Of a stretch of 64,000 bases of DNA, positions 13,441 to 25,920 are shown one piece after another (the stretch's first letter is position 1; each line of letters begins with the position of its first letter). The translations under genes and the position numbers were made by a program. The DNA comes from Lepeophtheirus salmonis (Eukaryota; Arthropoda; Copepoda; Siphonostomatoida; Caligidae). The stretch covers positions 26,168,002 through 26,232,001 of the forward strand of contig NC_052139.2 in the NCBI RefSeq assembly GCF_016086655.4, in the 5' to 3' direction. Below the pieces are notes generated by a model. It worked only from the letters and a program-made list of their open reading frames with translations, made no database searches and had not been told where the DNA came from.

Positions 13441-13995
13441 TCAGTTGTTTTTTTTTTAAATAATCTTCAAAAATTTGAATTTATGTTAATTTAAAACAGA
13501 TAAATCAAAAGCCCTGGATTTCGTTGTTACATCCTATATATTGTAAAATATTCATTTTTGAAAATTCAAAAATAGATAAAAATAATTATGATTCGTATAT
13601 TTGATTATTATTGAATTAAATATAAATTAAGATTGGCAAGGCTGTTTTTCGTTCGTAAATCATAAATCAATTTTAAATTAAGTATATTAATTAATGTTGC
13701 AGAATTAAATTAAACTTCATCTGTTTTCATATACGATAATATACACTGAAAAAATATTAGTGTGTATTATACATATATTTGACTTGAGGGGGTTTGTTGA
13801 AATGTCTACCACAGAGACATACAATAAGGAAAATGGGGCAATATTTATGTTCATCGCAGAGGGATGATTTATGACTCCGTATAATGAGACTTCCAAGGTT
13901 TTTAATAAATTGTAATTAAAACGGTATTACTTTATATCAGTTTCTCTCTTGCAATTACTCTATAAAGGATGAACTTTGCCTATACCTACATAATA

Positions 13996-14255
13996 CCGGG
14001 TGGTCCATAAAAAATCTGAACACTTACTAACTCAATAGTTAATTAAAGTTGAGTGATTGAAGTTAATTCAAAATGCATAAATAATAAAGCAAACCTGAGC
14101 TCCTTAGCTTACGTACAAGTCGAGAAAATGACGCTTGAACGTAATTGACGAATTTCCATTCCCGCACTCCAAGTTGTTGGGCGTATCCAGAACCATTATG
14201 TACGCCTTCAGCAAGTCTGAAACGTTGGAAAGAAAGATTCGTAGTACAATGAAAA
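13996..14255 (+). mobile_element. 5' fragment of a CCGGGTGGTCC mariner copy
   Basis: The left terminus (CCGGGTGGTCCATAAAAA) and the following segment, with the cgttggaaag marker near 14221, match the start of the copies at 5.7, 17.6 and 22.6 kb. The match stops near 14250, where a sequence shared with 40250-40560 takes over. It is therefore a truncated copy. Confidence 0.55.
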
Positions 14256-14419
14256 ATATTATAGTTTTGCAAGATATGTACAATAATCTTAATACAAATT
14301 GCATATATTTTATTTGGCTTAATCATCCATCGATATTTCTATGAAAAATTCCAACTGTCTTAAGGATCAATAGTACCGGTTCTAAGACTGGACTAGATCT
14401 ACTGAATATGGACCTACAC

Positions 14420-15478
14420 AATACTAGGTACTGGTAATAAATAGTCAATAAATAAATAAAGAATTATTATGAATGATGTGTAATTTTAAGCTAGCCCGAT
14501 TTTTTTTGGAAATGGTAATATGAAGAATAAATTTCCTTTTTTGTTGTAGTATACATGATGTATAATGATTATAGTTGATAATATTGTAGAGAAAAACGCG
14601 TGCAAGGAGGAGGGGGGAAAAAATACATATGGTATCATTGTTTAAAATACTGATGTGATTATCATCTGCCTGCTTTATTATGATTTTTGAGGGTATAACG
14701 AATGTATTTATTAGCAAAATGTTTAATGAAGATATACTACGTATAATTGACTTCGACGTTTTTTATCCGTTACAGTAGATTTGAAAACGTCACACTCCAT
14801 GAAATTGTAATTCATTATGAACCTTATTCTCAGAATAATAGCTAATGAAACGACAAAGTAGAGTATTTGAAATATATTTGAAGCTCAAAGTTTAAAAAAG
14901 AAGGCTTTATTTAAATATAATCTACATACTAAAAAATAAACCATTAAAAATTTAAGTTAAATATACAAAATTAAACAATTAAAATCATATAACTATTAAT
15001 AATAATAAATTATAAATACAGAATATTGAAATAATAGATTGATCCAAATAATATTTTCTTGTTTTAACATCGGAATTCAGTTAAATATGTCATAACTTTA
15101 GGTTACAATACACAAGCGAGACGTGGAGTTTAATCAAAAAGATAACCCCCTCTTCTTCATGTGGAAGTTGCTATATACAATTGGGCACAGGATAGATATA
15201 TCTCTACCGATGAGATCTAACTAATTATTAATAATAAAGTAAATGTCAAAATCATAAAATTAGACAATAAATATACTAATAAAAAAATGTTATAAATAAA
15301 TTCATTGTAAAGATTTAGAGCAAAAGCTAATTATGTAGTAATGTCCGGCGATATTACTCCCTATTAAGAGCATCAAAAAAGATTTTTCCCCGTTATTTAG
15401 GTATGCTTATATAACAACATACTATTATCATGATGGATATACACAATTGTTAATTATAATGCAACACCCAATGTAACT
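14420..15478. other. AT-rich noncoding stretch
   Basis: Nothing recognisable except a short piece of the MITE start (TTAAGCTAGCCCGATTTTTT near 14490). Short open frames here are AT-rich and lack family features. Confidence 0.4.
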
Positions 15479-15745
15479 ACCCTCGTTGTTGTGACCATTT
15501 AAACAGTTGTTTTTGCCTTTTATGAGTTTTCTGAACACCATTTCTTGGAGCCCATCAACCATAGCTAAGCCTTTAGTGATAAAAAAGTAATATTTATTGA
15601 CTATGTAATATTGGAAAACCTAATTATCATACTCAAGTCTTAAAGCGAAGTAAGTAGTCTCAGACAAACTAGTTGCAAACCATCCAAAGCTACTTCCCCC
15701 GTTGTTGTGACCATTTAAGCAGTTGTTTTTGCCCTTTACTGAGTT
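15479..15745 (+). repeat. Pair of direct repeats, 211 bp apart
   Basis: GTTGTTGTGACCATTTAARC followed by AGTTGTTTTTGCC occurs at about 15485 and again at about 15696, with only a few differences over roughly 50 bases. Confidence 0.5.
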
Positions 15746-15783
15746 GTGTATCATAATTCTTGATATGTTTAGCTAAAATAGAA

Positions 15784-16300
15784 TCATATTTTATGGTTAG
15801 ATTTAAAAAAAAAAATTGAATACTTACTGTGAGATAGTACAAAATTCAGAGTTCCATTTCGATATTCGTAAATACTTTTTACTGATAACTTGATCATCAT
15901 TTGGTGTGGATGACTCAAAACATTTTTATATGTATTTCTATAAATGACATCAGTACCAACATCCTCCATTAATTTAATGATGGTTCCTCGGGAAGGGATA
16001 TGTTTACCCTTGTATTTCTCCATAAATTTTTTGAACGTAGATGATTAGCAATGGATAAGGTTATATTACATGCAATAAGCATCGTTGTGAGATCAAAGTT
16101 AAAGTCTGACTTGATGTATTCATCGTTAAATTGATTTTATAGATGAATATCCATACTCTTGTTATGAGATGAGGATAATGAGTGGCGTGTAATTCTGGAC
16201 AGGGGACTAAAGGCACATTTATATCGACAAATCCGACAAACCATCTGTTTCTCATCCGGTAAGTATTTTCCAAATTCCTGGGCCTCCATTTTCATAAATC
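15784..16300 (-). pseudogene. Second CGGBP1/hAT-like N-terminal fragment
   Basis: In one minus-strand frame, 16290-16140 encodes MEAQEFGKYLPDEKQMVCRI and then a C2H2/BED-type finger (CRICRYKC...ITRHSLSSSHNK). After a gap, 16023-15900 encodes EKYKGKHIPSRGTIIKLMED, which aligns with EKYTGKISPGRWVVNNLIGE of the relic at 58.7-60.1 kb. The middle segment and the catalytic part are missing. Confidence 0.5.
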
Positions 16301-16525
16301 CAGACAAAAGGCGACGTCATTTTGGGGATTTTATTCAGTTCTCTATCGACTATCAACATCTCATATTATATTAATATTGAATAATAAAGGCGGGAATGAT
16401 AACGTTCATGATTGATAGAAGAAGATGTATATTATTTAATCAATGATGCCATAAGTAATTCTTCTTTTCTCCTCGCACGCTTTTCTATTCTTACCAAAAT
16501 TATCACCCTTAATAATGATGTAAAC

Positions 16526-16975
16526 CCGGTGTGTTTTTAGCTGGCCCGTTAATTTTTAATTGGTAATATAAAAAAGGAAATTTATTTTCCTTAGTTGTTG
16601 TCGTTGTTATTTAATTCTTCAGAAGTGAACATCTTTTTCTAAATAATTTAATTATATTCAAAACCTAGTTGAACATTCTTGTGTGATCATAAAAGACAGA
16701 GTGTAACCTTGAGGATTTGTTGGGGAGTTAAAATTGTAAGTCCTAGTTGGACTTGGAGTAGAATTGGGATCGACAGTGGAATAATTTTAGGAAAAGTCAT
16801 ATTTTATATCTTTTTCTCCTTCCTTTGTTGTCACTGCTCTAATGAAACGTCATGAGCATTCTTTTTTCTCTCCTCCAAAACATTCTTCAAATTGTCAGGG
16901 TTACCATGTGGATTTTTGGTTTCTTTTTTTTAACATGTCCACTCTACACTGGATTTTCATCACTACTTATTATAA
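16526..16975 (+). repeat. AAATCCGGTGT MITE copy
   Basis: Nearly full-length copy in plus orientation, from TAAACCCGGTGTGTTTTTAG to CACTGGATTTTCATC. It gives the clearest view of both termini. Spurious open frames in it (for example 16852-17043) encode hydrophobic junk from its T-rich end. Confidence 0.62.
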
Positions 16976-17484
16976 TTATTATTAACTCACTTTTTCTAAT
17001 AATATCCGGATATTGTTACATTGATGTTTCGGGTACTATTTGAAAAAAAAAACTGTTTTATTTTTATTGTTCGATAAAAAGGAAGCTAAAAGCGAATCAT
17101 TGCTTACAGTTACATTAGCAAAGTGCATTTAAAAAAATAAAAAAATTATTGTATGTAGAAAAATATGCAAATTTTGCATTGATTTGTTATGATATATTTA
17201 TTTCTTGTTCAAGTGATGCAGTTCCTTCTTTATTGGGTGGAGATATAATCAAATCATATTTAAACGATTCAAGACGCTTAATAAATTGTTCTATTTTTTT
17301 TATGTGTGTTATTGAATGTATTATTTAAGAAGACGGATCTTTGAAATATATACACTTCAACGCCGTGATCATAAATCCCCAACTCTCATTTCTCTTCCAA
17401 TGCATACATTTAGTACACTAGTCAAATTTGATGATTTGATATACTGACTAATGAGCATAGTTGTAAATAATATAATCTGTCGGT

Positions 17485-17550
17485 ATGCTAAAAAAAAGAA
17501 ACCGAAAATAAATATGGTTATCCTGACAATTTGAAAAATGTTTGAGAGGA
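17485..17550 (-). repeat. AAATCCGGTGT MITE end fragment
   Basis: About 60 bases matching the AAAGAAACCGAAAATnnnnATG and CCTGACAATTTG end block of the MITE. It sits just before the mariner copy at 17577, which may have inserted into it. Confidence 0.45.
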
Positions 17551-17576
17551 AACCAGCTTGATTCTTAATGGCCGCT

Positions 17577-18416
17577 CCTGGGTGGTTCATTGAAATCTGA
17601 ACACTTTCTAATTGAATAATTTATCAAGGTAGAGGGATTGAAATTAATTTATATTTTGATATATGAAAGCATGGGCAATTAGTTACTAAACAAAGCAAAC
17701 AAAAAACGACACTATGATCAAGGATTTTTTGTTTCGCACACTCCAAGTAGTTGGTTGTCATTAGGGACGACTATCTACACTGTCAGCAAGTCTGAAACGT
17801 TGGAAAGGAAGAAGGACTCTGTCAAAAAGGCAAACTTGACCTGGAGGAGTTAAAGAAAACAGCCCAGGCCAATTCCCTCAAGTACATGAGGGTCCATGCA
17901 AGAGATCTCGAGGCTTCACAACAGACTATCCAGAGAGCTATAAAAAAAGTAGAGCCTTGTGAGGGCGGAGAGGCCACTTTTGACACCAGCAATGAAAGAA
18001 CCCCATATCTTCCGGTACATTACTCTTTTGAACGAATCTTTTGAGTTCTTTGGAACTCTTTTTTGACTCCTTTGGTCCCCCTACAGCCCCGATGCTAACG
18101 CCCTCCCATACACCTTTTGGGTGCAAGTCGAGGGAAATGCCTGCTGTATTTCTCATTCAAACACTGAGGCCCTCAAAGCACCTGACAACCAGCACAGGGT
18201 CGAAATGACATAGTACTACATCCACAGCGGATGCCTAGCCTTCAGCCTCCCGTAAGCCATCAATGCCGCTACGGGCAGCCATATTCATGATTAAGGGATC
18301 TCAAACACACATCTTTTTATCAAATTAATTTTTTTGAAATTGTATTTTTAATTAATAAATTCCATATTGTTGAAGTTTAAAATTCAAAAGTGTATAGATT
18401 TTAATGGATCACTCGG
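17577..18416 (+). mobile_element. Internally deleted mariner-family copy 2
   Basis: Left terminus CCTGGGTGGTTCATTGAAA; right terminus near ggatcactcgg followed by TA. It encodes helix-turn-helix remnants (SETLERKK, AQANSLKYM), then passes straight to the PLPYTF-like C-terminal segment and the YYIHSG tail. The deletion junction is the same as in the copies at 5.7 and 22.6 kb. Confidence 0.68.
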
Positions 18417-19372
18417 TATTTAGCAATGATAAAGGCTAGAATTAAACTAATGATAACACTACCCAGGATTGATCAGGGTAATTAAGTATTGACTAAACGA
18501 CACTTTACTTTAATAATATTGTAGATAACTCCACAACAAATCCTCAGTGTTACTCTGCGCTTCATGTGCTGACTCACACGAAGTTACTTTGTACTTAGAT
18601 ATTGTCTCCTCAAAAATGAAAAAAATAATAATAACAGCTTGATAATTTTTTATCATAATGATATGATGAGTAGTGATGAAAATAGCGTGTAGTTTTTGTA
18701 CTGGGTGATTTCATTTCCAGTCAATGCATCCCCTGTATGGTCATTTTCACTTTGAAAGGAGATATATAGTGACGTCATAAGGTTTTTGTTCCTAAGCTAG
18801 TAAGTAGTTTTTGTGTAGGGCTCTCAGTCGGGACTGGAGATGAGTGATGGAGTGATTAATAATGGAATGCCAATCCGTGGATTTTGATATATCTTTTTTT
18901 TATTTTTGAAGTTTTAATTTTATATTTACAAATTACATAAGAAATAAATGAAGGAAGAAGGATCAAGTAAACAGATCACATAAATAAACATTCTAGTTTA
19001 TAATGATCCCTTTTGAAAAAAAGAAACTCTACCTAAACACTATAAACAATTTACTTATCAAAAACAACTAAATAAAATCCTTCATCACAGAGCATTTAGA
19101 ACACACATACAACCATTTAACAAAAACCAAAATAGGAATAATATAAGGAGAAATCCACCATTAAAAGTACAAACAGTCTCCATAGAAAGGCTGTTTCTTC
19201 TTAAAAGCTTTGTAAAGTCTTACAATCCACTTTAAAGGATCTAAATATTTAGCGGACATCGAGGGGTAATACGTATTTTCGATCCAGATCCAGAGGTGTC
19301 AGAAACCATCAAAGAGAAGGCAGCATACCTTGCAATAGCTGAGATAATGACAGCTCTTACCTCTTCAGCAGA

Positions 19373-19774
19373 TTAGGCTTCATAATTTGTAATTTTGCTG
19401 GCAATAAGAGCTTTGGAATTTAATAACGCGTATTCCAACGTCTTCGTCTTTCCCGTAGATCCCTTTCGTTTTGAAAGACCGAACAAAACCAGTGTTTTTG
19501 TCAATTTTGATTCTTGATCATCTAGTCCCTTAAAATTTAAGGAAATAAATACTTCCAGCATTCGAATACTAGGACAATCTACGAAAGCGTGAATGGGGTA
19601 ATTAAAAGTCTTTCCACAGTCTTTAGATAGAGCATTATAAAAAATAAGGCGAGCCGAGATTTTAAACTGCGCAGTAAATTTTTTGTCGTCATAAATATAT
19701 AGTAAGGATATCTCGATTTTTTTATACCAGGATTCCGGGAGATGTAAATTTTTTATAAACTTTTCACATATCAC
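19373..19774 (-). pseudogene. LINE-type C-terminal relic
   Basis: 133 aa on the minus strand with LPESWYKK, then KDCGKTFNYPIHAFVDCPSI. This is again a Cys/His pattern like the post-reverse-transcriptase zinc motif, followed by LVLFGLSKRKG and ALLNSKALIASKI, the usual F-G...LN...K-x-x-I tail. It probably continues in decayed form to about 19230. Neighbouring bases show no transposon ends. Confidence 0.45.
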
Positions 19775-21413
19775 AGAAACCTTACTCTAAAAATCTCGTG
19801 AATAGAATATTTTCAAAAACCATGTTGTTGGAGGAATTTTGGCTCCTAGCATTCCTGAAAAGCAGAAAACAAATTTTACCCTTCACAAAAACCGAATTAG
19901 GGTATTTTGGAAGGTCATAGACAGTCCAAATAGATGTATTTATAACCATAATTTCTAGGCAGCTTGGATCCTCTGTAATATTGAAAAAAGGTTTCTTTGC
20001 TCAATTTTGATGAATTATAACTTTGATAGCGTTCGACTCATACGTTGGAGTTCCACACCGTAAAACATGATGAAGAGCACCCCATGAAAATGAGATTGTC
20101 TCCACTGATCCATTTGATTAAATAGTACCCATCATGAGAAGCATGTATACCTAATACAGTAACTCTCTATTCAAAGAGGGGATTCTTTGTTATGGGATAA
20201 AAAATCTTCTGGTATATCTTGGGGATAATAAAGTTAGCCACCCTCCTCTAAATTTTCTTGGCATTTTGAGAAAAGAGAGGTACTTTGAATAAAGAAGGGT
20301 ATTCAGCCAAGAATGGTCTTGATTAATTGCCTTCTCAGCTAAAAAGAGGCAGAGAATTTGCTTTATATAAAACCAGGGAAACTATTTCAGCACCATACAA
20401 TTCAACTTCAATTTTAAGAAGACATGATGAGCCAAAAAGTGCATTAGTCTCTAGAACGCTCACTGACTGTGCTTTATCTACACACGCTCGTTGCTAAATA
20501 TCCTCTAAAGTCCCATTCATTATTTTTTGTTCTTCAAATGTACTCCCATTTTTTTTATATGAGTTCGATGTAAAAAATGAGTCCTAATCTGATACACGAA
20601 TAAAGAAAAGAAACAGACATACTTTGACTGATTAATATAGATTATAAGGAATTAGTTCGAGATCAAAAGAGTTATCATAACTCTTCGCCTTGCCCACTAG
20701 AAAAAAATATCAGTGCACTAAAGTCATAATTTATACAAGTCTATATATTGAAAAATAAACAATTTTATTTTTTCGACCCAGTTGAATGTTGCGGATAATT
20801 TATAACTTGATTCATTTGGTTTTAATTGTTTCTTGGAAGTCAAGCCGTTAAAATTTTTATTGGGAATAAGTTATGTCCATAGATAAATTATGGGTGAAAG
20901 GTAAATAATAATAAAAATAGCCATAGACAATAAGTACCACTCCTATGCATAAATTAGATAATTCAAATAATAATTAATTATCAGATATGCAGTAAGTAAC
21001 GGCAGGGTATTTAACATACAATGTAGTGATATGTTGCAACCTAAATTTTACTGCTCAAGTATTTCCGAGTTTGAAGGGGGAAAACTGCAGGTTTGCAACA
21101 TGAACAGGTTTTTGCATTTTCCAAAGCTGTTATCATTATTATTTAATTTTGAAGACAGAACTTCCCCACGAGATTGATAGCGTAATGAAGAGATTTGCAG
21201 CCACGTGGCCTAAGAGTTATCGTTGTTTTGATCAGGGGCATAGGGTGAATTGTTGTAGATTCAATTCAAATTGCTGACCGATTAATCAGCGTCCTACATT
21301 TTGTACTAGAGCTATTACCTGACATTGCCCGGAGGTATTAGACGTCCACGATCATACAAATTTTGCTTTAATAATATCGAAGATAACTCCGTAAGAAATC
21401 CTTCGTGTAAATC
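19775..21413. other. Noncoding stretch between the LINE relic and a MITE
   Basis: No gene or recognisable element was found. Spaced G/C-richer segments near 20040-20120 could be remote transposon debris. Confidence 0.35.
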
Positions 21414-21727
21414 AAGTCTAATAGAAATACAAGGTTATAACATGATGTAATCGGGCTTGCTAGGATTTTCAATTTGATGTATCATACCGGCACCTGGGCA
21501 AGACAGACATATTTTGAGCAAAGACGCAACCACTCATAGTCTATGACGTCACTTTTGCTAGAATTTTCAATTTAATGCATCATACCGACTGCTGGGTAAG
21601 CAAAAACAGATTTTGACAAAACACGTAACCACTCATTTACTATGACGTCTTTATTTAAAGCATGGTTGCAGTCAAACATGAGTGCCCACGCGTTATGGTA
21701 TAACCGTGTATCTCTATTAACCTTGGA
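21414..21727. mobile_element. Longer, internally duplicated copy of the 25.6-kb MITE
   Basis: Ends resemble TCTAATAGAAATACAAGG and TATCTCTATTAACCTT. Inside, a segment of roughly 100 bases (GCTAGAATTTTCAATTTRATG through GTAACCACTCA) occurs twice in tandem, around 21458-21540 and 21557-21640. The copy at 25.6 kb has it once. Confidence 0.55.
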
Positions 21728-22309
21728 GTAAATCTCTTCTTTTTTTTTTTTCATGAACACAATCATACGTAGCTCCTCACACAATACTTAGAAGTTCTGT
21801 CCTCAATAATAAACTAATAAGAACAACAGATTGAGAGATAAAATTTATTTAATTTGATGAGCCAGGGAGTACTTTAGCTCTTTGCTAAACCTCATTTAAA
21901 TTCCTGTTCCCTTTTTAAATTTTATATAGAGTACTAACCGCTTTTATTCCTTCTTTAATATGAGTTGAATATAACCCCCGCAAGGTTTCATTCATTTTAA
22001 ACAGTTCTCCCTGTTGATTACACTTTTTCCTCCATCTTTATACTGCACTGGTATGTGATATACATCAGGGAACATTATATACAGTACCCCTGTGACACAC
22101 ATACATCCACATAAACTTTTCTTTATTAATAAGATTAACCAGCCACTAGTTGAACATTCCCTGGGCACCTCGACCCCCGCCATATATTTCAACCAACAAA
22201 ACATAAATATAGACATCCATACATAAAATACTATGGGTATCAATATGCAGGGAAGCCATATGCATATATTTACAATGAAAATAAACACGTACACAGAAAA
22301 AGTTAGGTA

Positions 22310-22515
22310 AAGTACGTGAGATCATAAAAGACGGAGAGTAGAAATGAAGCTTGCTCGGGATTTATAAATGTAAGTCCTTGTTGAATTCGGAGTAGAGTTT
22401 GAGGATCGATTGACATTGGAATAATATCAGCCATTACGTCTTTCCATGGAATTTGTACTTATTTTCTTCATCTCACGGCTGCTTGAGCTGATCTAATAAA
22501 ACGTCATCAAAACAG
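22310..22515 (+). repeat. Partial AAATCCGGTGT MITE copy
   Basis: Contains the CATAAAAGACGGAGAGTA and TGTAAGTCCTTGTTGA blocks and the AAACGTCATC end of the middle region, but lacks both termini. Confidence 0.5.
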
Positions 22516-22616
22516 ATTTTAAGTTGTTGTGATTACATGTTTATATTTTGGGCTCTTATTCCAATAGATCATATTTTTTACAACTATAGTTATACTAACT
22601 GATTTTTATCTCAATA

Positions 22617-23728
22617 CTGGGTGGTCCATTGAAGTCTGAACACTTACTTAATCAATAATTAATGAAGTTTGACCGCTTGAAATTAGTCATATTTCGATAA
22701 ATTAAAGCGTAAGCAGTTAGTTATAAATTTAAAAAAACCCTGAGCTCTATAGGTTAGGTATGAGTCGACAAAATGGCACTACAAACTTCTATAAGCAAGC
22801 TACAAGAAGTTCAACGTCTCCTCCACCCCTGCCAACGCCGTCAGCAAATCCAAAACCTTAGAGAAGAAGAAGGGTTCTGTCAAAAAGGCCAAATTGGATC
22901 TGGGGGAGTTAAAGAAAACACCCCTAGCCAATCCCCTCAAGTCCATATTGTCCCATCCAAGACATCTCGGGTGTCACACCAAACTGTTCATAGAGCTATG
23001 CCAAAAAGGGGTTAAACAAGCCTAGAGAGGGTGGAGAGGCCACTTTTGACACCAACAATGAAAATAAAACCATCTCCTCCCTTGTAAGACTCTTTTGAAC
23101 TCTTTTTTGTACACTTTTAGCCCCCTGCAGCCCCTGTTAACCCTCTTGACAAGCACCCAAAAGGTCTGCAGTGTACTGTACATAGTCCAAACACGGATAC
23201 TCTCAATGCACTGTCAACCAGCACAGTGGCGCCATGTAATGTATTCGTGATTCCTTCCCCCTTGTTCTCTTCTCTTATTTTCTTGTATATATATAATATA
23301 TGTGTGTAAACCTCGTTTTAAGTATAAATAGTCGTGTATTTTATGTATGTATTAGAGTAGGTTTTTGTTTAACTAATAATATAGATGTTCCTATAAACAA
23401 ACTTTTGTATGATTCCTCCACGCCTTTCCTTCTCCTCACTTCTCTCGGTCGTCCTGGATCTCTCCACCTTTAAATAGTTTGGCTCTCCTCAACCTCGTCA
23501 AGACACAACACGCCATGACAGAGGACTATATCTGCAACGGATTCTAGACTTTTTGACGTCGCCTAGAAGTCATTATTACCGCTAAGGGCGGCTACATCAA
23601 TAATTACGACAGCTTAGATACACATCTATTTATAGTATTCATTTTGTTGAAATTCTATTGTTAATTAATAAATTATAACATGTTGAAGTAAAAAATTCAA
23701 TTTGTTCAAATTCTAATGTACCGCTCGG
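22617..23728 (+). mobile_element. Internally deleted mariner-family copy 3, carrying a solo LTR
   Basis: Left terminus CTGGGTGGTCCATTGAAG after a TA at 22615-22616; right terminus near ccgctcgg. It has the same internal deletion as copies 1 and 2. A 276-bp insertion at 23235-23510 interrupts it between the CAGCACAGTGGCGCCA and TGACAGAGGACTA markers that are contiguous in the family. A short open frame at 22773-23015 is a shifted reading of the decayed helix-turn-helix region. Confidence 0.7.
23235..23510 (+). mobile_element. Solo LTR with 5-bp target duplication
   Basis: The insert begins TGTAATG and ends ACACAACA, so it is bounded by TG and CA. It is flanked by CGCCA on both sides (23230-23234 and 23511-23515). 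It contains a TATATATAA-like stretch near 23285 and no coding sequence. A 276-bp TG...CA unit with a 5-bp duplication is what recombination between the two LTRs of a Gypsy or BEL-type element leaves. The orientation is assumed. Confidence 0.7.
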
Positions 23729-24734
23729 ATCAAAAATTGTAATTTGTAAAAAAACCCCAACTGGTGCACAACATACTTATATACATCAATACCTACAAGA
23801 CTCGATTTCATGATACATAACGAAACCTTTCTTTGTTTATTATTATTATTTTATTTTTTTTATAAATAAGGAATGCACATTATTTTTACGTAGGAGTTGA
23901 CTTTAAAAAATAAAAACCAATCCTAATAAAATTTACAAAATGCATCTTGATGTGCTCTGTAGTTGTTTTTTTTTATTTTAATTTTATTGTGTCGAAGAAA
24001 AAATCATACATAAATTATTATTATTTTTCCTTAAAGATAAGGTGAAACAGTTTGGAGTTATGTGTAAACATATGTTGAACATATTAAATCACGTAGAGAC
24101 TATTTATTGTACATTTTAAAATACGGACATAATAATTGATTTATATTTTTTTGATGATTGAAAGAGGAAGGAGGGATTAAGACTCAATAAAAAGTGACAG
24201 GACTCTATGAAAAGAATTTGTATCTTAACTGTTGAGATTTAACATTAATATTATGTATGTCTGTTATGCAACGATAAAATTCATAAGTGGCTCTTCAACA
24301 CAAAAGCAAGATATAATATTTGTTCTCAAAATTGAGTGTGGATTACATTTTAAGGAATGAGGGTCAAATTGACGTGACTCAAAAAATAAAAATATGTATG
24401 ACTAAGCAATATTATATATTACAGTTTCGAATAAAATCCAATTATAATTTGAATATTATAAAATATTCGTAAACATTTATGTTTTAAAAAAAAATTTAAA
24501 TTTGCGATAAAGTAAATGACAATCAAAGTCAGGGAGTAATTCATAGATACAGAGAAGTTCGTATAATTGACTTATTTGACTAACTGCCAACTGATTTCCG
24601 TACCTTTTTCTAGTTCTTTTTGCCTACAAAATTGTGCTTGAAACGGTCGATCTTATTTTTATTATTTTCAATTTTTTAAGAGTAAAATTTAAACAAAAGG
24701 TTTAGTGAGGACAATTATTTTACAAAATAATCTT

Positions 24735-25000
24735 AAAATACTGCTTGACACACCTTTTATTCAATATGTGAACCCTCAGCACTAATAACTGCCTCAATAC
24801 AAGGCCTGAATCCCTTGCAGACCTTGACTATGTATTCAGACAAACCAAGAAGGAGTAGTCCAAGGGGTTTGGGTCTGGAGAGGAGGGCTACCACATGTTG
24901 AGATCCCAAAAGTCAGGAAAATTGTCTCTCGGGAAGGTCTGGGGTTTTGGCGCGATAATACGGAGCTCTGTTTTGAGTTAAAAAAAAGTTTTCCTTGAAC
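24735..25000 (-). pseudogene. Mariner transposase C-terminal relic
   Basis: The minus strand encodes YIVKVCKGFRPCIEAVISAE ending in HIE-stop, the usual last helix of this mariner family. Upstream, in another frame, it reads PSSPDPNPLDYSF. One frameshift separates them. It pairs with the plus-strand relic at 9535-10080. Confidence 0.65.
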
Positions 25001-25369
25001 TTTGGGCTAGAAGTTTCTTATCAAAATAATAGTATTACATAAGAATCGGAACTTACATCTTATTTTCTCACTACTGATTCTAGAAAAAGAACCTGATCCG
25101 ATTACTCATCCCATCACTAGTAGTTAGTATAAAGTACCTAAAAATAATTGAGGCAAACCCTTTTACTTCCTGGTCTCAGGAATGGTTTCGGTACAGGTTG
25201 ATGACATCCTCAATTTACAGCAACAAGTGAAAAAAACGAAATTTGTAATTTTGTTCTGCAATAGAGCTGTGGAATTTTATTTCGTTTTTTTTTAGTATTT
25301 TGATTCTATGAGATCTCTAATATCGATAGTAAAAGAGAGTATAATAGCCAATAGATTCATTGATATATA

Positions 25370-25920
25370 AGAAGCTGGATTGAACATTTGCGTGCGCTCA
25401 TAAAAGATGAAAAGTAAGCCGTAGGATTTGTTGCATGGTTGTAATGTTAAGTCCTTTTTGGACTCCAAGTAGAATTGAGGATCGATATCGGAGAAATTCT
25501 AGCCTATCTCTTTGTTTAATTCCTTCTCCCCCTGCGTCTTTGTCTCCATTGATTGTAGCTGATCAAGGTTAATAGAAATACAAGGATAGACCATCATGCA
25601 ATCAGTCTTGCTAGAATTTTCAATTTGATGTATCGTACCGACTGCTAGACAAGACAGACAGATTTTGCCAAACAGGCAACCACTCATACATTATGACGGC
25701 AATATTAAAAAGCGTGGTGGAAGTCAAACATCAGTTGTACAGGCATTATTTTAGGACCTTGTATTTCTATTAACCTTACAGCTGATATAAGAAAACCTCA
25801 TGACAGCTAAGCTGCTCTCCTACAAAACTTTCTTCAAATTACCAGGTTCTTCATGTTGGTTTTCGGTTTCTTTTTTTAACATGACCAAAATACGCCCGAT
25901 TTTCATCGCTATTCATACTG
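25370..25920 (+). repeat. AAATCCGGTGT MITE copy split by a nested MITE
   Basis: The two halves (25370-25563 and 25779-25920) join into one consensus when the 215-bp nested element is removed. The right end reads GCCCGATTTTCATC. Confidence 0.6.
25564..25778. mobile_element. hAT-like MITE with 21-bp perfect terminal inverted repeats
   Basis: AAGGTTAATAGAAATACAAG at 25565 onward is the exact reverse complement of 25757-25777 (21 bases). The 8 flanking bases (TAGCTGAT at 25556, CAGCTGAT at 25779) match at seven positions, suggesting an 8-bp hAT-type target duplication. It splits a copy of the AAATCCGGTGT MITE. A related longer copy is at 21414-21727. Confidence 0.7.
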
